Positions 1 through 7,210 of a stretch of DNA of 17,967 nt are shown in pieces (the first letter of the stretch is position 1; each line of letters opens with the position of its first letter). The stretch comes from an uncultured Sutterella sp. (GTDB lineage Bacteria > Pseudomonadota > Gammaproteobacteria > Burkholderiales > Burkholderiaceae_F). The DNA lies in the NCBI GenBank assembly GCA_905201055.1, contig CAJKMT010000036.1:1-17967 (forward strand), in the 5' to 3' direction. Under the pieces are notes generated by a model. The model had not been told where the DNA came from. It did not search any database and was given only the letters and a program-made list of their open reading frames with translations. Position numbers and translations under genes: made by a program.

Positions 1-329
1 AATACCCGTCTCAGCTTTCCGGCGGCCAAAAGCAGCGTGTGGCCATTGCTCGCGCTTTGGCGATGCGCCCGAAGGCTTTGCTCTTCGATGAACCGACCTC
101 TGCCTTGGACCCGGAAATGGTCAAGGAAGTGCTCGATGTGATGAAGCAGTTGGCCAAAGAAGGGATGACCATGGTGGTTGTTACGCACGAAATGGGTTTT
201 GCCCGTGAAGTGGGTGACCGCGTTATCTTCATGGACGGCGGCAGTGTGGTTGAAGAAGGAACTCCAGAGCAAATCTTCAGCAATCCGCAACACAATCGTA
301 CGAAAGCGTTCTTATCGAAAGTGCTTTAA
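1..329 (+). CDS. Amino acid ABC transporter ATP-binding protein (C-terminal part)
   Basis: This is the C-terminal portion of a polar amino acid (GlnQ/HisP-like) ABC ATPase, the cytoplasmic subunit that drives amino acid import. The reading frame is open to the window edge (first full codon at 3), so the Walker A region lies outside. Visible in order are the ABC signature LSGGQ followed by KQRVAIARALA, Walker B plus D-loop LLFDEPTSALDPE, and the switch histidine in VVTHEMGFA. The ending, with EQIF then SNPQ and a short FLSKVL tail, is typical of the family. GlnQ-type subunits are usually cotranscribed with permease and binding protein genes, which would lie to the left. A stem-loop terminator follows 22 bases after the stop, so this looks like the last gene of its operon. 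The substrate cannot be told from this part. Confidence 0.95.
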   Translation, partial: YPSQLSGGQKQRVAIARALAMRPKALLFDEPTSALDPEMVKEVLDVMKQLAKEGMTMVVVTHEMGFAREVGDRVIFMDGGSVVEEGTPEQIFSNPQHNRTKAFLSKVL

Positions 330-351
330 TCGTCATCAGATTTGACGATAG

Positions 352-381
352 GCCCGACACTAGAAAATGTGTCGGGCTTTT
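352..381 (+). terminator. Rho-independent terminator after the ABC ATPase gene
   Basis: A perfect 9-bp stem (GCCCGACAC / GTGTCGGGC) with an 8-base loop is followed by TTTT. It lies between two convergent genes. Only the plus strand has the T run. Confidence 0.9.
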
Positions 382-393
382 GTCATTGTGGGC

Positions 394-879
394 TCAGTGC
401 TGAACCAGTTCAATAGCTTCCTTACCTGTCATGTGATCGATGGTGATGTCAATGATGGCAATGTAATTAATCTTTTGCTGGGCTTCTTCTCGACCTTCCT
501 TATGAAAATCAGGAGCAAATTTTTCAACTAACTTTTCAAGGATTTCGTATTTTTCCTGCGGGTCCGTAACGAAGCGCGCGGTGCCGAAAACGATGACACT
601 TCTGAAGTAGCTCGTTAATTTTTCAGGATGAATTTCATCTTTTTCAATCACACAAAGGGAGACCTTGGGATTGCTTTTTAAAGCGGCAACTTTGTGCCCC
701 ATCGGCGCACTGTGAATATAGATGTGGTTGTCACAATAAACGGGACTCACGGGAACCGCATAGGAATAATCAGACGGGTCATCGCGAAGGGCCAAAACGG
801 CATTTTTGCAATTTTTCAAAATGTCGATTGCCCGTTCATCGGAAATTTGCTGCAGTGATCGACGCATTTTAGGAAACAT
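394..879 (-). CDS. NimA-like pyridoxamine 5'-phosphate oxidase-fold protein
   Basis: A 161-residue protein of the PNPOx-like split-barrel superfamily, Nim subgroup (named after 5-nitroimidazole resistance proteins; members bind flavin or heme). Supporting features are the start MRRSLQQISDERAIDIL, a GHKVAAL segment with His62 in the usual conserved place, and SVIVFGTARFV. The ATG at 879 is preceded by AAGG at a 9-base distance; a second ATG at 867 has no ribosome site. The gene begins 11 bases after the stop of the guanidinium exporter gene, so the two are probably cotranscribed and share the guanidine-II riboswitch. That would make this an accessory to guanidine or related amine handling, but this is inference from position only. 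A general redox or cofactor-scavenging role is equally possible. Confidence 0.85.
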   Translation of the reverse strand: MFPKMRRSLQQISDERAIDILKNCKNAVLALRDDPSDYSYAVPVSPVYCDNHIYIHSAPMGHKVAALKSNPKVSLCVIEKDEIHPEKLTSYFRSVIVFGTARFVTDPQEKYEILEKLVEKFAPDFHKEGREEAQQKINYIAIIDITIDHMTGKEAIELVQH

Positions 880-890
880 AATCTTTTGCC

Positions 891-1205
891 TTATTGAGTG
901 AGTTTGAGACCGACAATTCCTATAAGGATGAGCGATAGGAAAAGAAGTCGGATAAAACTGATGGGTTCATCAAAAAGAATAATGCCCAATATGATCGTTC
1001 CGACAATACCGATGCCGGTCCAAATCGCGTAAGCAGTACCGATCGGAATGGTCTTTAGCGACTGAGCTAAAAGGAAGAAACTCGAAATCATCACAACGAT
1101 AGTGATGACAGACGGGATGATACGAGTAAAACCGTGAGAATACTTAAGAGCGATTGCCCAACCGATTTCTGTCAGTCCGGCAAGAAAGAGGAACAACCAG
1201 GCCAC
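891..1205 (-). CDS. gdx: Guanidinium exporter, small multidrug resistance family
   Basis: A 104-residue, four-helix inner-membrane protein of the SMR family. It matches the Gdx (formerly SugE) subtype rather than EmrE: it starts MAWLFLFLAGLTEIGWA with the proton/substrate-coupling Glu13 and Trp16, then ALKYSHGFTR, GTAYAIWTGIG, and ends in GIVGLKLTQ. Gdx proteins exchange two protons for one guanidinium ion as antiparallel dimers. The start is a GTG at 1205-1203 preceded by AAGGAC with a 5-base gap. An ATG overlapping it by two bases is out of frame. Two ACGR-loop hairpins upstream form a guanidine-II riboswitch, which independently supports guanidinium as substrate. The downstream NimA-like gene follows at once. 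Confidence 0.95.
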   Translation of the reverse strand: MAWLFLFLAGLTEIGWAIALKYSHGFTRIIPSVITIVVMISSFFLLAQSLKTIPIGTAYAIWTGIGIVGTIILGIILFDEPISFIRLLFLSLILIGIVGLKLTQ

Positions 1206-1221
1206 ATCAAGTCCTTTTTGT

Positions 1222-1259
1222 GGGGCCGTCCCCTATGGTGCACAGAGCGGTCGTCCGCT
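1222..1259 (-). promoter_or_regulatory. Guanidine-II (mini-ykkC) riboswitch
   Basis: Read on the minus strand, two short GC-rich hairpins with ACGR tetraloops precede the exporter gene. P1 is AGCGG-ACGA-CCGCT (1259-1246). P2 is GGGG-ACGG-CCCC (1233-1222). A 12-base linker separates them. P2 ends 6 bases before the AAGGAC ribosome-binding site of the GTG start. Two ACGR hairpins next to the ribosome site, upstream of an SMR exporter, is the defining layout of the guanidine-II class, in which ligand binding by the paired loops relieves translational repression. I see no terminator, so control is presumably at translation. Confidence 0.9.
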
Positions 1260-1266
1260 GGCACGC

Positions 1267-1294
1267 AGTATATCAAAACTTAAGATGATTGCAG
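1267..1294 (-). promoter_or_regulatory. Probable sigma-70 promoter of the riboswitch operon
   Basis: On the minus strand a good -10 box TATACT (1272-1267) lies 7 bases before riboswitch hairpin P1. A weak -35 candidate, CTGCAA (1294-1289), sits 16 bases upstream, inside the end of the preceding gene. Transcription would begin almost directly at the aptamer. The -10 box is the main evidence. Confidence 0.5.
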
Positions 1295-1576
1295 CGCGGC
1301 CATTTTAACTGTGTTGCAGACGTCGAGCGCCTTCATCGCATGGTAAGAACTTTGAAGATACTTCCGGTATCCCAAACCGCAGCCTACTACACCATTGTCA
1401 ATGCTTGCCATGGCGACGCTTTTTAAATACCGAACGACTTCCCGAAATTCTTTGGCCGTTAAAGACAGACGCTTTTGCAGCTGCGACAGACAACTCGGTT
1501 TGGTTCCGGCAAATGTGTGATGCTCACAAGCCAACAAAATGCATTCGGCCTCTTCGCGTTTGAATTTGAACTGCAT
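1280..1576 (-). CDS. Hypothetical protein, possibly winged-helix
   Basis: A 98-residue soluble protein that I do not recognise. It has no signal peptide or membrane segment. The middle part (about 30-65), with SCLSQLQKRLSLTAKEFREV then RYLKSVAMASIDNG, reads like a helix-turn-helix plus wing, as in small winged-helix DNA-binding domains, but the match is by eye only. It carries several cysteines and histidines (CEHH near 17-20) without a clear zinc motif. The ATG at 1576 has a weak upstream GAGAG. The opposite strand has a competing, less convincing reading frame. The gene is directly upstream of the riboswitch unit, whose promoter starts in its last codons, so it need not share that control. 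Confidence 0.55.
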   Translation of the reverse strand: MQFKFKREEAECILLACEHHTFAGTKPSCLSQLQKRLSLTAKEFREVVRYLKSVAMASIDNGVVGCGLGYRKYLQSSYHAMKALDVCNTVKMAALQSS

Positions 1577-1671
1577 GATAGAACTCTCTTCGTTTTTCCT
1601 AAAAAGAGTGTCTCAAAAAACATTGGTAACAGCTTTCTCAAGTTGTTAAAAAAAATGATTTGTTTTTTCGG

Positions 1672-1690
1672 AATAAAGCCTGTTTCAGGC
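1672..1690 (-). terminator. Weak terminator-like hairpin
   Basis: On the minus strand a 5-bp stem (GCCTG / CAGGC) with an AAA loop is followed by TTTATT. It lies between the CMD-fold gene and the 98-residue orphan and may stop read-through. The short stem makes this uncertain. The rest of 1577-1752 is AT-rich and shows no gene I can support. Confidence 0.35.
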
Positions 1691-1752
1691 GACCGGACAC
1701 ATTATCAGAGAAGAGGTGTTTTCAATTGGTTGAAGTCGGATACAAAGATTTG

Positions 1753-1777
1753 CAAACGCCCGCAGTGCGGGCGTTTG
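1753..1777 (-). terminator. Strong hairpin after the CMD-fold gene
   Basis: A perfect 11-bp stem (CAAACGCCCGC / GCGGGCGTTTG) with a 3-base loop, 20 bases beyond the stop codon of the minus-strand gene at 1798. The T run after it is poor (GTTTGC then AAATCTTT), so termination may be incomplete. Confidence 0.65.
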
Positions 1778-1797
1778 TACGAGCTTAAGTTTAGGAA

Positions 1798-2472
1798 TTA
1801 TTTTGCAATTTCGTTGACAACGGCCAACGCATTTAAAGTTCTCGGGAATCCGATATAGGGCATCGCCACCATGATCGTGTCGATTAAATCCTGTCTCGTG
1901 TTGCCGACACTTAAGTTGCCGCCTGTGTGCGCGCGAAGTTGCGGCTCACACCCACCTAAACACATGATGGCAGTAAAGGTGATTAATTCACGAGCTTTAA
2001 GGTCCAAACCGTTGCGGGTGTAGAAATCGCCGAAGCAATAAGCCGTCAGAGCCTGCTTATTGATGTAAGCTAACTCGGCAGGTGTGATGGCGTGCATCTT
2101 GTCGATTGCCGCTCCGAAAATGCCCTTTTGAACAGCAAGACCTTTATCAAAGCGAGTTTTTTCATTGACTGTGCTCTGTGAGGCAGGCGTTGGATTCTGA
2201 CCTAACGCCTTTAAGGCGGCATTGACTTCTTCAAGTGCGCTTTCCACTCGGGTAATGCCGATGTAGGGAGCACATTGGTAGAGAGTTTCCTTAATTTCTA
2301 CGACGCTCATGCCGGCTTTAGGCATTTCGACTTTAAGAAGATAGTCTTCAATAGCCGCAAAGTCCGGGTCCGTTTGTTTTAAAACGTTCTCGGAGGTTGG
2401 GGCCGCCAGCGCATCAGCCGCAAAGGCCGCAGGAATAATGGATCCGCTCATCAGTAAAGTCCTTCTTTTCAT
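1798..2472 (-). CDS. Exported carboxymuconolactone decarboxylase-fold protein
   Basis: A 224-residue protein of the AhpD/CMD-like superfamily with an N-terminal export signal. Residues 1-23 (MKRRTLLMSGSIIPAAFAAD, then ALA) have a twin-arginine-like start and an ALA cleavage site before APTSEN. Two CMD-type helical units follow: one around 55-95 (VVEIKETLYQCAPYIG) and the main one around 160-220 (KARELITFTA, CLGGCEPQLRAH, ending with MPYIGFPRTLNAL). Cys171, Cys175 and His182 form a CxxxC...H pattern; AhpD peroxidase-type proteins have CxxC, so the redox assignment is uncertain. The start is backed by GGGAG six bases upstream. The gene is divergent from an AraC-type regulator that probably controls it. 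The substrate is unknown; family members include decarboxylases and peroxide- or quinone-linked oxidoreductases. Confidence 0.9.
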   Translation of the reverse strand: MKRRTLLMSGSIIPAAFAADALAAPTSENVLKQTDPDFAAIEDYLLKVEMPKAGMSVVEIKETLYQCAPYIGITRVESALEEVNAALKALGQNPTPASQSTVNEKTRFDKGLAVQKGIFGAAIDKMHAITPAELAYINKQALTAYCFGDFYTRNGLDLKARELITFTAIMCLGGCEPQLRAHTGGNLSVGNTRQDLIDTIMVAMPYIGFPRTLNALAVVNEIAK

Positions 2473-2552
2473 GAAATTCTCCCAGGTTGGAAGTAGTTAA
2501 GATGAGTTTAGGTTTATTGCTTTTCTTTAACTGCCACTTATTGATCAAAAAA

Positions 2553-2665
2553 TTGCCTAATCATGGAAAACTTTTTATATGGCGAAATGAAGAGAAAAAG
2601 AGGTATTAGGTAAAAATATCCGATTAATTATTTGTAAATATCTGTAATTTGATTGAATTAGGCAA
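2553..2665. promoter_or_regulatory. Three evenly spaced 9-bp operator-like elements
   Basis: The 264-bp divergent gap contains ATTAGGCAA on the minus strand (2553-2561), ATTAGGTAA on the plus strand (2605-2613) and ATTAGGCAA on the plus strand (2657-2665). The centres are at 2557, 2609 and 2661, exactly 52 bp apart each time, about five helical turns. Placed between an AraC-type regulator gene and its divergent neighbour, these are candidate regulator sites. The rest of the gap is AT-rich, and I found no promoter hexamer pair I would defend. Confidence 0.5.
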
Positions 2666-2736
2666 GAATCGGAGTTTTTTTTATCTTGATTTGAGATTTG
2701 ATTTTTGCCAATATTTGACACTAACGAGGTGTCATT

Positions 2737-3666
2737 ATGCAAAGTGAAAATCTTGAAAGAATCAATGCTGAACTTCGGCAAATCATGTTTGAGAAAGTTC
2801 ATCAATTGGGAACCTTCTCGACTTCTATCCCCGGACTGTCACTTTCGCGTCGGGAACAGGGCAATTGCGAAGGCGCCAGTATTTACTCAATGAGTTTGGG
2901 CTTTATCGTTGATGGGCAGAAACGTTCCGTGATCGGCGATAGAGAATATGTCTACGGAAAGAATAATTGTTTGGTTGTCGGCGTTGATGTGCCGGCTTCG
3001 TTCTGTACGATCGGTTCTACGCATGAACATCCGTTTTTATCGATCAGTGTTGAGATTGATCGGGCGGTTCTGTCCGAATTGATCATGCAGCTCGATGAAA
3101 TGCATGCCTTGCCGTCTCGCACTTCGTGTGAAGCGCTTTGTGTAGGGGAAGTGGATGAAGACGTGTGGGGAGCCGTTTTGCGTCTGATGCGTCTTTTGGA
3201 TCGACCGGTGGAAGCAAAGGTCTTGGCGCCGATGATTATCCGAGAAATTTACTTCCGTGTTTTACAAAGTCCCCTGGGAGTGACCTTAAGAGACTTTAAC
3301 GCCAAGATGGGGGCAAGCGCTCAAATCGCTCGGGCGATTGCCTGGCTTAGAGAAAACTATGCCTCTCCTTTAAGCGTGGCGGAGTTGGCAGACAATGTGC
3401 ACATGGGGGTATCAACATTTCATCGTCACTTCAAAGAAGTGACCTGCATGACACCGCTTCAGTTTCATAAAAGTCTGCGTCTGCATGAGGCCAAGCGCCT
3501 GATGCTCACTGAGAAAATGGATGCAACGACCGCTTGCTACGCTGTAGGCTATGAGAGCCCGAGCCAGTTTAATCGAGAATATAAGCGCCAGTTCGGTCGC
3601 CCGCCCTATCGGGATGTGAAGCAGCAGCGTGAGTCGAGCCGAGGCGTCTCCGGACTTTTGTCTTAA
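2737..3666 (+). CDS. AraC family transcriptional regulator, AraC_N (YqhC-like) type
   Basis: A 309-residue regulator. Residues about 10-165 match the AraC_N domain of YqhC-like proteins (LSLSRREQG, a GDREYVYGKNNCLVVGVDVP stretch, then HPFLSISVEID). Residues about 198-298 form the double helix-turn-helix: SPLSVAELADNVHMGVSTFH, then TPLQFHKSLRLHEAKRLML, and the classic second-helix ending YESPSQFNREYKRQFGRPP. The ATG is preceded by GAGG seven bases upstream. It is divergent from the exported CMD-fold gene, the usual place for a regulator of that neighbour. E. coli YqhC activates aldehyde reductase genes; the inducer here is unknown. No terminator follows, so read-through into the phosphoesterase gene 52 bases downstream is possible. 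Confidence 0.92.
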   Translation: MQSENLERINAELRQIMFEKVHQLGTFSTSIPGLSLSRREQGNCEGASIYSMSLGFIVDGQKRSVIGDREYVYGKNNCLVVGVDVPASFCTIGSTHEHPFLSISVEIDRAVLSELIMQLDEMHALPSRTSCEALCVGEVDEDVWGAVLRLMRLLDRPVEAKVLAPMIIREIYFRVLQSPLGVTLRDFNAKMGASAQIARAIAWLRENYASPLSVAELADNVHMGVSTFHRHFKEVTCMTPLQFHKSLRLHEAKRLMLTEKMDATTACYAVGYESPSQFNREYKRQFGRPPYRDVKQQRESSRGVSGLLS

Positions 3667-3718
3667 AGAAGTGTTTAAAATACGAAATCCGATATATTGG
3701 CATAGAAAGGACATTTAA

Positions 3719-4888
3719 GTGATCAGCATACTGATGATGGTTTCATTGGCTCTGGCGGCGTATGCGATTTTGAGTTTTGCGCTGCCATTTAAGACCAAGT
3801 GGTACGTGAAGCTGGGTTTGTCGGTGTTTTTCCTGGCGATCAGTCAGAAGTTCACCTACTACTATTACGTGGGCGGTCACATGTTTAATCCCCAGCTGTC
3901 GGAAACCACGCTGATCATTTGGGAAACGCTCTTTAACATTATCCTGGTGCTTGTGCCGATATTGGTGGTCAAGGACGCCCTTTTTTGGGTGGTGAAGTTC
4001 GTAAACAAAGTTACTCATTCAAATATTCCTTGGCCGCTTAAAGAAGCAAAAAATCGCTGGCTGATTCTGATTTTTTCCGTAGCGGCGGCAATTTCCGGCA
4101 CTCATTACGCTTTAACGGTGCCTACGGTTACTCGGGTAGAAATCACTTTGGATCGGCTGCCGGCGGAATTTGACGGATACCGCATTGTCGAGCTTGCCGA
4201 TCTTCATGTGGGAGAACTCTTAAAGCGTCCCTGGTTGGAGGCAGTTATCGATTCGACTAATGAATTAGACGCCGATGCGGTTGTTTTGGTCGGTGACATG
4301 ATTGAAGGTCCTGCCTCGGAATTGGCTTCCGAAGTTCAAGCCTATGGTCGAATCAAATCGAAAGACGGTGTTTATGCCGTCACGGGTAACCACGAGTGGC
4401 ACCACGGTGCAGCTGCCTGGGTGAAATTCTTTGAAGAAAAGGGCGTGATGATGCTTGAAAACAAGCATCACGTTATTACGCGCGGTGATGCTCAGCTGGT
4501 CATTGCCGGCACGACTGACCGTTCGGCGACCCGTTATGGTGACCTAGGACCGGATTTGAAAAAAGCTTTGGAAAATGCGCCGGATACCGCCACCATTTTG
4601 TTGGCTCACCAGCCGAAGGGTGCAAAATCCGTGCAAGGCGTTGACCTGCAGTTGTCCGGCCACACGCACGGCGGGCTTTATGCACTGATGCAGCCTGTTG
4701 TGGCTTACTTTAATGACGGTTTTGTCTCCGGTCTTTACCGAGCAAATATGAGAGCGCAGCTCTATGTCAGTCCGGGAACAGGGCTTTGGACCGGCATGGC
4801 TCTACGCGTTATGAATCCTTCTGAAATTACGGAAATTGTGCTCAAAGCCAGTCCGCTCACTTTGATTGCGGCATCAGAAACAGAGTAA
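3719..4888 (+). CDS. Membrane-anchored calcineurin-like metallophosphoesterase
   Basis: A 389-residue protein with an N-terminal membrane domain and a C-terminal metallophosphatase domain, similar in design to YkuE/YaeI-type phosphoesterases. Hydrophobic segments lie near residues 2-22, 31-42, 65-84 and 114-132. The catalytic motifs are complete: DLH (Asp161, His163), GD (Asp193), GNHE (Asn224, His225), the LLAHQP histidine (His297) and GHTHGG (His315, His317). These residues bind a dinuclear metal centre and hydrolyse phosphomonoesters or diesters. Some relatives act on phospholipids or UDP-diacylglucosamine, but the substrate here cannot be assigned. It starts with GTG, backed by AAAGGA seven bases upstream. 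A UUCG-capped terminator follows. The membrane part is longer than the single anchor of YkuE-like proteins. Confidence 0.92.
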   Translation: MISILMMVSLALAAYAILSFALPFKTKWYVKLGLSVFFLAISQKFTYYYYVGGHMFNPQLSETTLIIWETLFNIILVLVPILVVKDALFWVVKFVNKVTHSNIPWPLKEAKNRWLILIFSVAAAISGTHYALTVPTVTRVEITLDRLPAEFDGYRIVELADLHVGELLKRPWLEAVIDSTNELDADAVVLVGDMIEGPASELASEVQAYGRIKSKDGVYAVTGNHEWHHGAAAWVKFFEEKGVMMLENKHHVITRGDAQLVIAGTTDRSATRYGDLGPDLKKALENAPDTATILLAHQPKGAKSVQGVDLQLSGHTHGGLYALMQPVVAYFNDGFVSGLYRANMRAQLYVSPGTGLWTGMALRVMNPSEITEIVLKASPLTLIAASETE

Positions 4889-4896
4889 TAGACAAT

Positions 4897-4920
4897 AGCG
4901 GTCCTTCGGGGCCGCTTCTT
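4897..4920 (+). terminator. Terminator of the phosphoesterase gene
   Basis: An 8-bp stem (AGCGGTCC / GGGCCGCT, one G-T pair) is capped by the very stable TTCG tetraloop and followed by a pyrimidine run (TCTTCT). It sits in the 32-bp gap between convergent genes. Confidence 0.75.
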
Positions 4921-7044
4921 CTAAGAGAGTGTTAACGGCGCCTTAAACTGTATGGCCCGCTCAGTTTCCAACTGCTCAAACTTGATTCGGTAAGTTTGAG
5001 TTTTGTTGTCGACTTGGAGAATGATCCCATCACCGAAAACCGGGTGTTTGACGTGTTGCCCGGCACTAAAGAGTTGTTCTTCATTTCGGCAGGCAAGCCG
5101 TTTAGTCCGACTTTCGAAGCTTTGAGGCAGCTCACGGACAAAAGTCAGATTTTCTTTTCCCGCATCGAAAATAAAGCGCGAGGGGAGTTTAAAGACATTG
5201 TCGTTCGAAAAACCCTCACTGTCACTTAAAAACAGCCCCTTAATGGCTCGAGTCATGGCGACGTAGGCAAGGCGTCTTTCTTCATCCATATCCTCAGCAG
5301 TCATGATTTTTCGGGATGGGAAAACACCCTCATTCATGCCGCAGATAAACACATACTGAAATTCCATACCCTTGGCGGTATGAATGGTCATCAGTTTGAC
5401 GGCTTGCCGTTTTTCTTTACCGTCAAGGTTGCTTAAGAGTGCAACCCGAGTGAGAAAATCATCAAGTGTTGCATCCGGATCAGTGCCGGCTTCATCAACA
5501 GCTCGCTTCAGTTCTGCGATGTTGTCGAGCCGCTCCTGATCAGACTGCAGCCGCAAATAGTTTTCATAGCCGCTCAAATCCATAATTTTCTGCAGCAAGG
5601 CTCCGAGCGGCAGCCGTCCGACACAAGCTTTGACTGACTCAATCGCATACAAATAACGCTTGGCACCTGTTCCTTTGAAAACATCTTGACTGCAAGTGCG
5701 CTTAAGAGCTTCGTAGAGAGAACAGTTTTCGGATTCGGCAACGGTTTTTAGAAACTCCAGTTTCTTTTTTCCGATTTTTCTTGAGGGTAAATTAATGGTT
5801 CTCAGGAAAGCAATATCGTCTGATGCTGAAAGCATTCGAAGGTAGGCAATACAATCTTTAATTTCTGCGCGTGCGTAAAACTCGATGCCGCTATAGATTT
5901 TGTAAGGCACACTGTTTCTCATGAAGCTTTCTTCAAGAGAGCGGCTGAGATAATGCGCTCGATATAAAACGGCGATTTGATCTGCTGTGATTCCTTCGGA
6001 GAGGAGTTTTTTAATTTCTCCTGAAATCCAATCAGCCTCTTCTTTTTCACTTTGCGCGTGAAAAAAGAGCGGTTTAACCCCATCAGGTTTAGTCGCAGTC
6101 AAATCTTTCGGATAGCGAAGAATATTTTTTTGGATGAGTTCGTCAGCGGCTTTCAGAATCTGAGGGCTTGAGCGATAGTTGGTGCGAAGAACGATGGTTT
6201 TCGCATCCGGATAGACCTCATCGAAATCCAGAAAAAGTTTAACGTGCGCATTTCGCCATGTGTAGATGGTTTGGTCAGGATCGCCCACGATAAAAAGGTT
6301 TTTGTGTTTGCCCGAGAGCATCCGAACGATGGAGTATTGTCTGGCACTGACGTCTTGGAATTCGTCGACCATGATGTACTGCATGCGTTCCTGCCATTTG
6401 TGCAGGATGTCAGGGTGATGCCTGAGAATATAGGCAGTGAAATTGATCAGATCGTTGAAGTCGCAGGCAAAGTTTTTCTTTTGTTCGTAAAGGTAACGTA
6501 AGAAAATTCCCTCGTTGATATCTTCTGTTTCTTCAATACGCTTTTGCAGTTTGATGTTATCCAGCATGAAGATTTCATCAATGTAGCCGTCTGCACTGAC
6601 CTTTCTGGCTTCAAGGACTTCGTCGATTTTTTGTTTGATTGTCGCCTGTCTTAGCGTTAGACCCATATCTTCAAAGATTTTCAGCAAGAGCGTTCGCTCA
6701 TCTTCTGTGTCCAATATGATGAAATTTTTCGGAAAATGCAGAACATGAATTTCCTCTTTGAGAAATTGAACGCAAAAAGCGTGAAGCGTGCAGATGTAGC
6801 CCAAATCAAGGTCACCCACCCAGCCGCGGATACGCTGTTTCATTTCGTTGGCGGCTTTATTCGTAAAGGTAACGCACAGGATATTTCTTGCTGAAATTCC
6901 CAATGTTTCTGTAAGGTAACAGTAGCGAGCGGTCAGCGCTCTGGTTTTACCGGTGCCGGGTCCCGCTAAAACACGAACGTGCCCCTCGGTGGTGGTGACT
7001 GCGAGTTTTTGTTCAGGATTAAGACCGTTGAGCCAATTTTGCAT
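4921..7044 (-). CDS. UvrD/PcrA-type superfamily 1A DNA helicase
   Basis: A 707-residue ATP-dependent 3'-5' DNA helicase, close to the usual length of UvrD/PcrA/Rep proteins. Motifs in order: Q-motif LNPEQKLAV (Gln12), Walker A GPGTGKT (28-34), Ia FTNKAANEMKQR, DEFQD (227-231), GDPDQTIYTWR, TNYRSS, motif V TIHTAKGMEF, and motif VI EERRLAYVAMTRA (from 588). The last 45 residues (VKHPVFGDGIILQVD...) match the C-terminal Tudor-like domain of PcrA/UvrD that contacts RNA polymerase, so UvrD/PcrA is more likely than Rep. UvrD acts in nucleotide excision and mismatch repair and in removing stalled polymerase. The ATG has a modest GGAA nine bases upstream. I see no LexA-type CTGT-N8-ACAG box in the upstream gap. 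Whether it is the cell's only UvrD cannot be told here. Confidence 0.93.
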   Translation of the reverse strand: MQNWLNGLNPEQKLAVTTTEGHVRVLAGPGTGKTRALTARYCYLTETLGISARNILCVTFTNKAANEMKQRIRGWVGDLDLGYICTLHAFCVQFLKEEIHVLHFPKNFIILDTEDERTLLLKIFEDMGLTLRQATIKQKIDEVLEARKVSADGYIDEIFMLDNIKLQKRIEETEDINEGIFLRYLYEQKKNFACDFNDLINFTAYILRHHPDILHKWQERMQYIMVDEFQDVSARQYSIVRMLSGKHKNLFIVGDPDQTIYTWRNAHVKLFLDFDEVYPDAKTIVLRTNYRSSPQILKAADELIQKNILRYPKDLTATKPDGVKPLFFHAQSEKEEADWISGEIKKLLSEGITADQIAVLYRAHYLSRSLEESFMRNSVPYKIYSGIEFYARAEIKDCIAYLRMLSASDDIAFLRTINLPSRKIGKKKLEFLKTVAESENCSLYEALKRTCSQDVFKGTGAKRYLYAIESVKACVGRLPLGALLQKIMDLSGYENYLRLQSDQERLDNIAELKRAVDEAGTDPDATLDDFLTRVALLSNLDGKEKRQAVKLMTIHTAKGMEFQYVFICGMNEGVFPSRKIMTAEDMDEERRLAYVAMTRAIKGLFLSDSEGFSNDNVFKLPSRFIFDAGKENLTFVRELPQSFESRTKRLACRNEEQLFSAGQHVKHPVFGDGIILQVDNKTQTYRIKFEQLETERAIQFKAPLTLS

Positions 7045-7095
7045 TATCGATTGTTCCGAAAGTCTTCAGGATTAAGTTTAACGCTGGGGGCATTC

Positions 7096-7111
7096 GCTAA
7101 CATAGGTTAGC
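7096..7111. promoter_or_regulatory. Inverted repeat over a possible helicase promoter
   Basis: GCTAAC-ATAG-GTTAGC is a perfect 6-bp inverted repeat 50 bases upstream of the helicase start. On the minus strand TTCTGA, a 17-base spacer and TATGTT form a weak promoter candidate whose -10 overlaps the repeat. It could be an operator or chance. Confidence 0.3.
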
Positions 7112-7172
7112 AGTCAGAACATCAGAATTAGATGCAATGTAAGTCGGAAATGAAAACGCAATCAGAGTTGCC

Positions 7173-7208
7173 AGAAAGCTCGCCCGAGGAAACCTCGGGC
7201 TGCTTTCT
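7173..7208 (-). terminator. Long hairpin after mnmA
   Basis: A two-part stem lies just beyond the mnmA stop: outer AGAAAGC / GCTTTCT (7 bp), a small internal bulge, and inner GCCCGAGG / CCTCGGGC (8 bp) with a 3-base loop. The T run on the minus strand is weak (CTTTCTGG), so it may act as a terminator or an mRNA 3' stabiliser. Confidence 0.6.
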
Positions 7209-7210
7209 TC

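Noticed and set aside
1475..1858. 127-codon plus-strand frame across the orphan gene and the following gap
   Set aside because: It runs antisense through the 98-residue gene, across a terminator hairpin and into the end of the CMD-fold gene, and its translation shows no recognisable domain.
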